Shown here one piece after another: positions 5,955 to 5,991 of a stretch of DNA of 5,991 bases. The notes under the pieces were generated by a model. It was not told the DNA's origin. It made no database searches and saw nothing but the letters and a program-made list of their open reading frames with translations. Origin of the DNA: an uncultured Peptococcaceae bacterium (lineage in GTDB: Bacteria > Bacillota > Peptococcia > Peptococcales > Peptococcaceae). A program made the translations under genes and the position numbers. The stretch is from the NCBI GenBank assembly GCA_902496505.1, contig CABVBB010000154.1, forward strand, positions 1 to 5,991. Reading direction: 5' to 3'. The number at the start of each line of letters is the position of its first letter. Positions within the stretch are counted from its first letter, which is position 1.

Positions 5955-5991
5955 GGCGCGTGGTTCTTTGTGGGTTTAAAAACACCTTTTG
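5955..5991. other. Right edge, nothing recognised
   Basis: The last 37 bases contain no supported start codon, promoter or gene end. The next gene must begin or end beyond the window. Confidence 0.4.

Overview
This window looks like a chromosomal housekeeping segment of a Bacillota bacterium. The moderately high GC, strong AGGAG-type ribosome sites, sigma-A-type promoters, a YtzG-like pseudouridine synthase and a Clostridia-type long GluRS all point that way. Negativicutes is my best guess at class, at low confidence. No insertion sequence, phage gene, CRISPR array or rRNA is visible.

Layout, left to right: (1) a LysR-type regulator on the + strand (57-974), possibly preceded by the last codons of an upstream gene ending at 50. 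(2) A perfect 13-bp hairpin at 986-1019 that can serve as a shared terminator for the two convergent units. (3) A two-gene minus-strand operon read from 2558 down to 1034: a short-chain dehydrogenase, then an RsuA-family 16S rRNA pseudouridine synthase. The stop codon of the first overlaps the ribosome site of the second, and a promoter lies at 2591-2619. (4) A divergent + unit starting from a full-consensus TTGACA-17-TATAAT promoter (2649-2677): tRNA-Glu(CUC), an intrinsic-terminator-like hairpin, then glutamyl-tRNA synthetase (2852-4501) and its own terminator. (5) About 260 bp of intergenic DNA with a promoter, then an mreB/mbl actin homologue (4760-5782). (6) A gene-free tail whose main content is a nested palindrome of about 160 bp (5794-5954).

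Functionally the window is mostly translation and cell-shape machinery: rRNA modification, a Glu acceptor tRNA next to the enzyme that charges it, and the cytoskeletal organiser of the lateral wall. The two observations most worth following are the tRNA-Glu/terminator/gltX arrangement, where the synthetase can apparently be reached only by reading through a terminator behind its own substrate tRNA, and the branched palindromic element after mreB, which no coding feature explains. I found no clearly new multi-gene system; all five complete genes belong to recognisable families.
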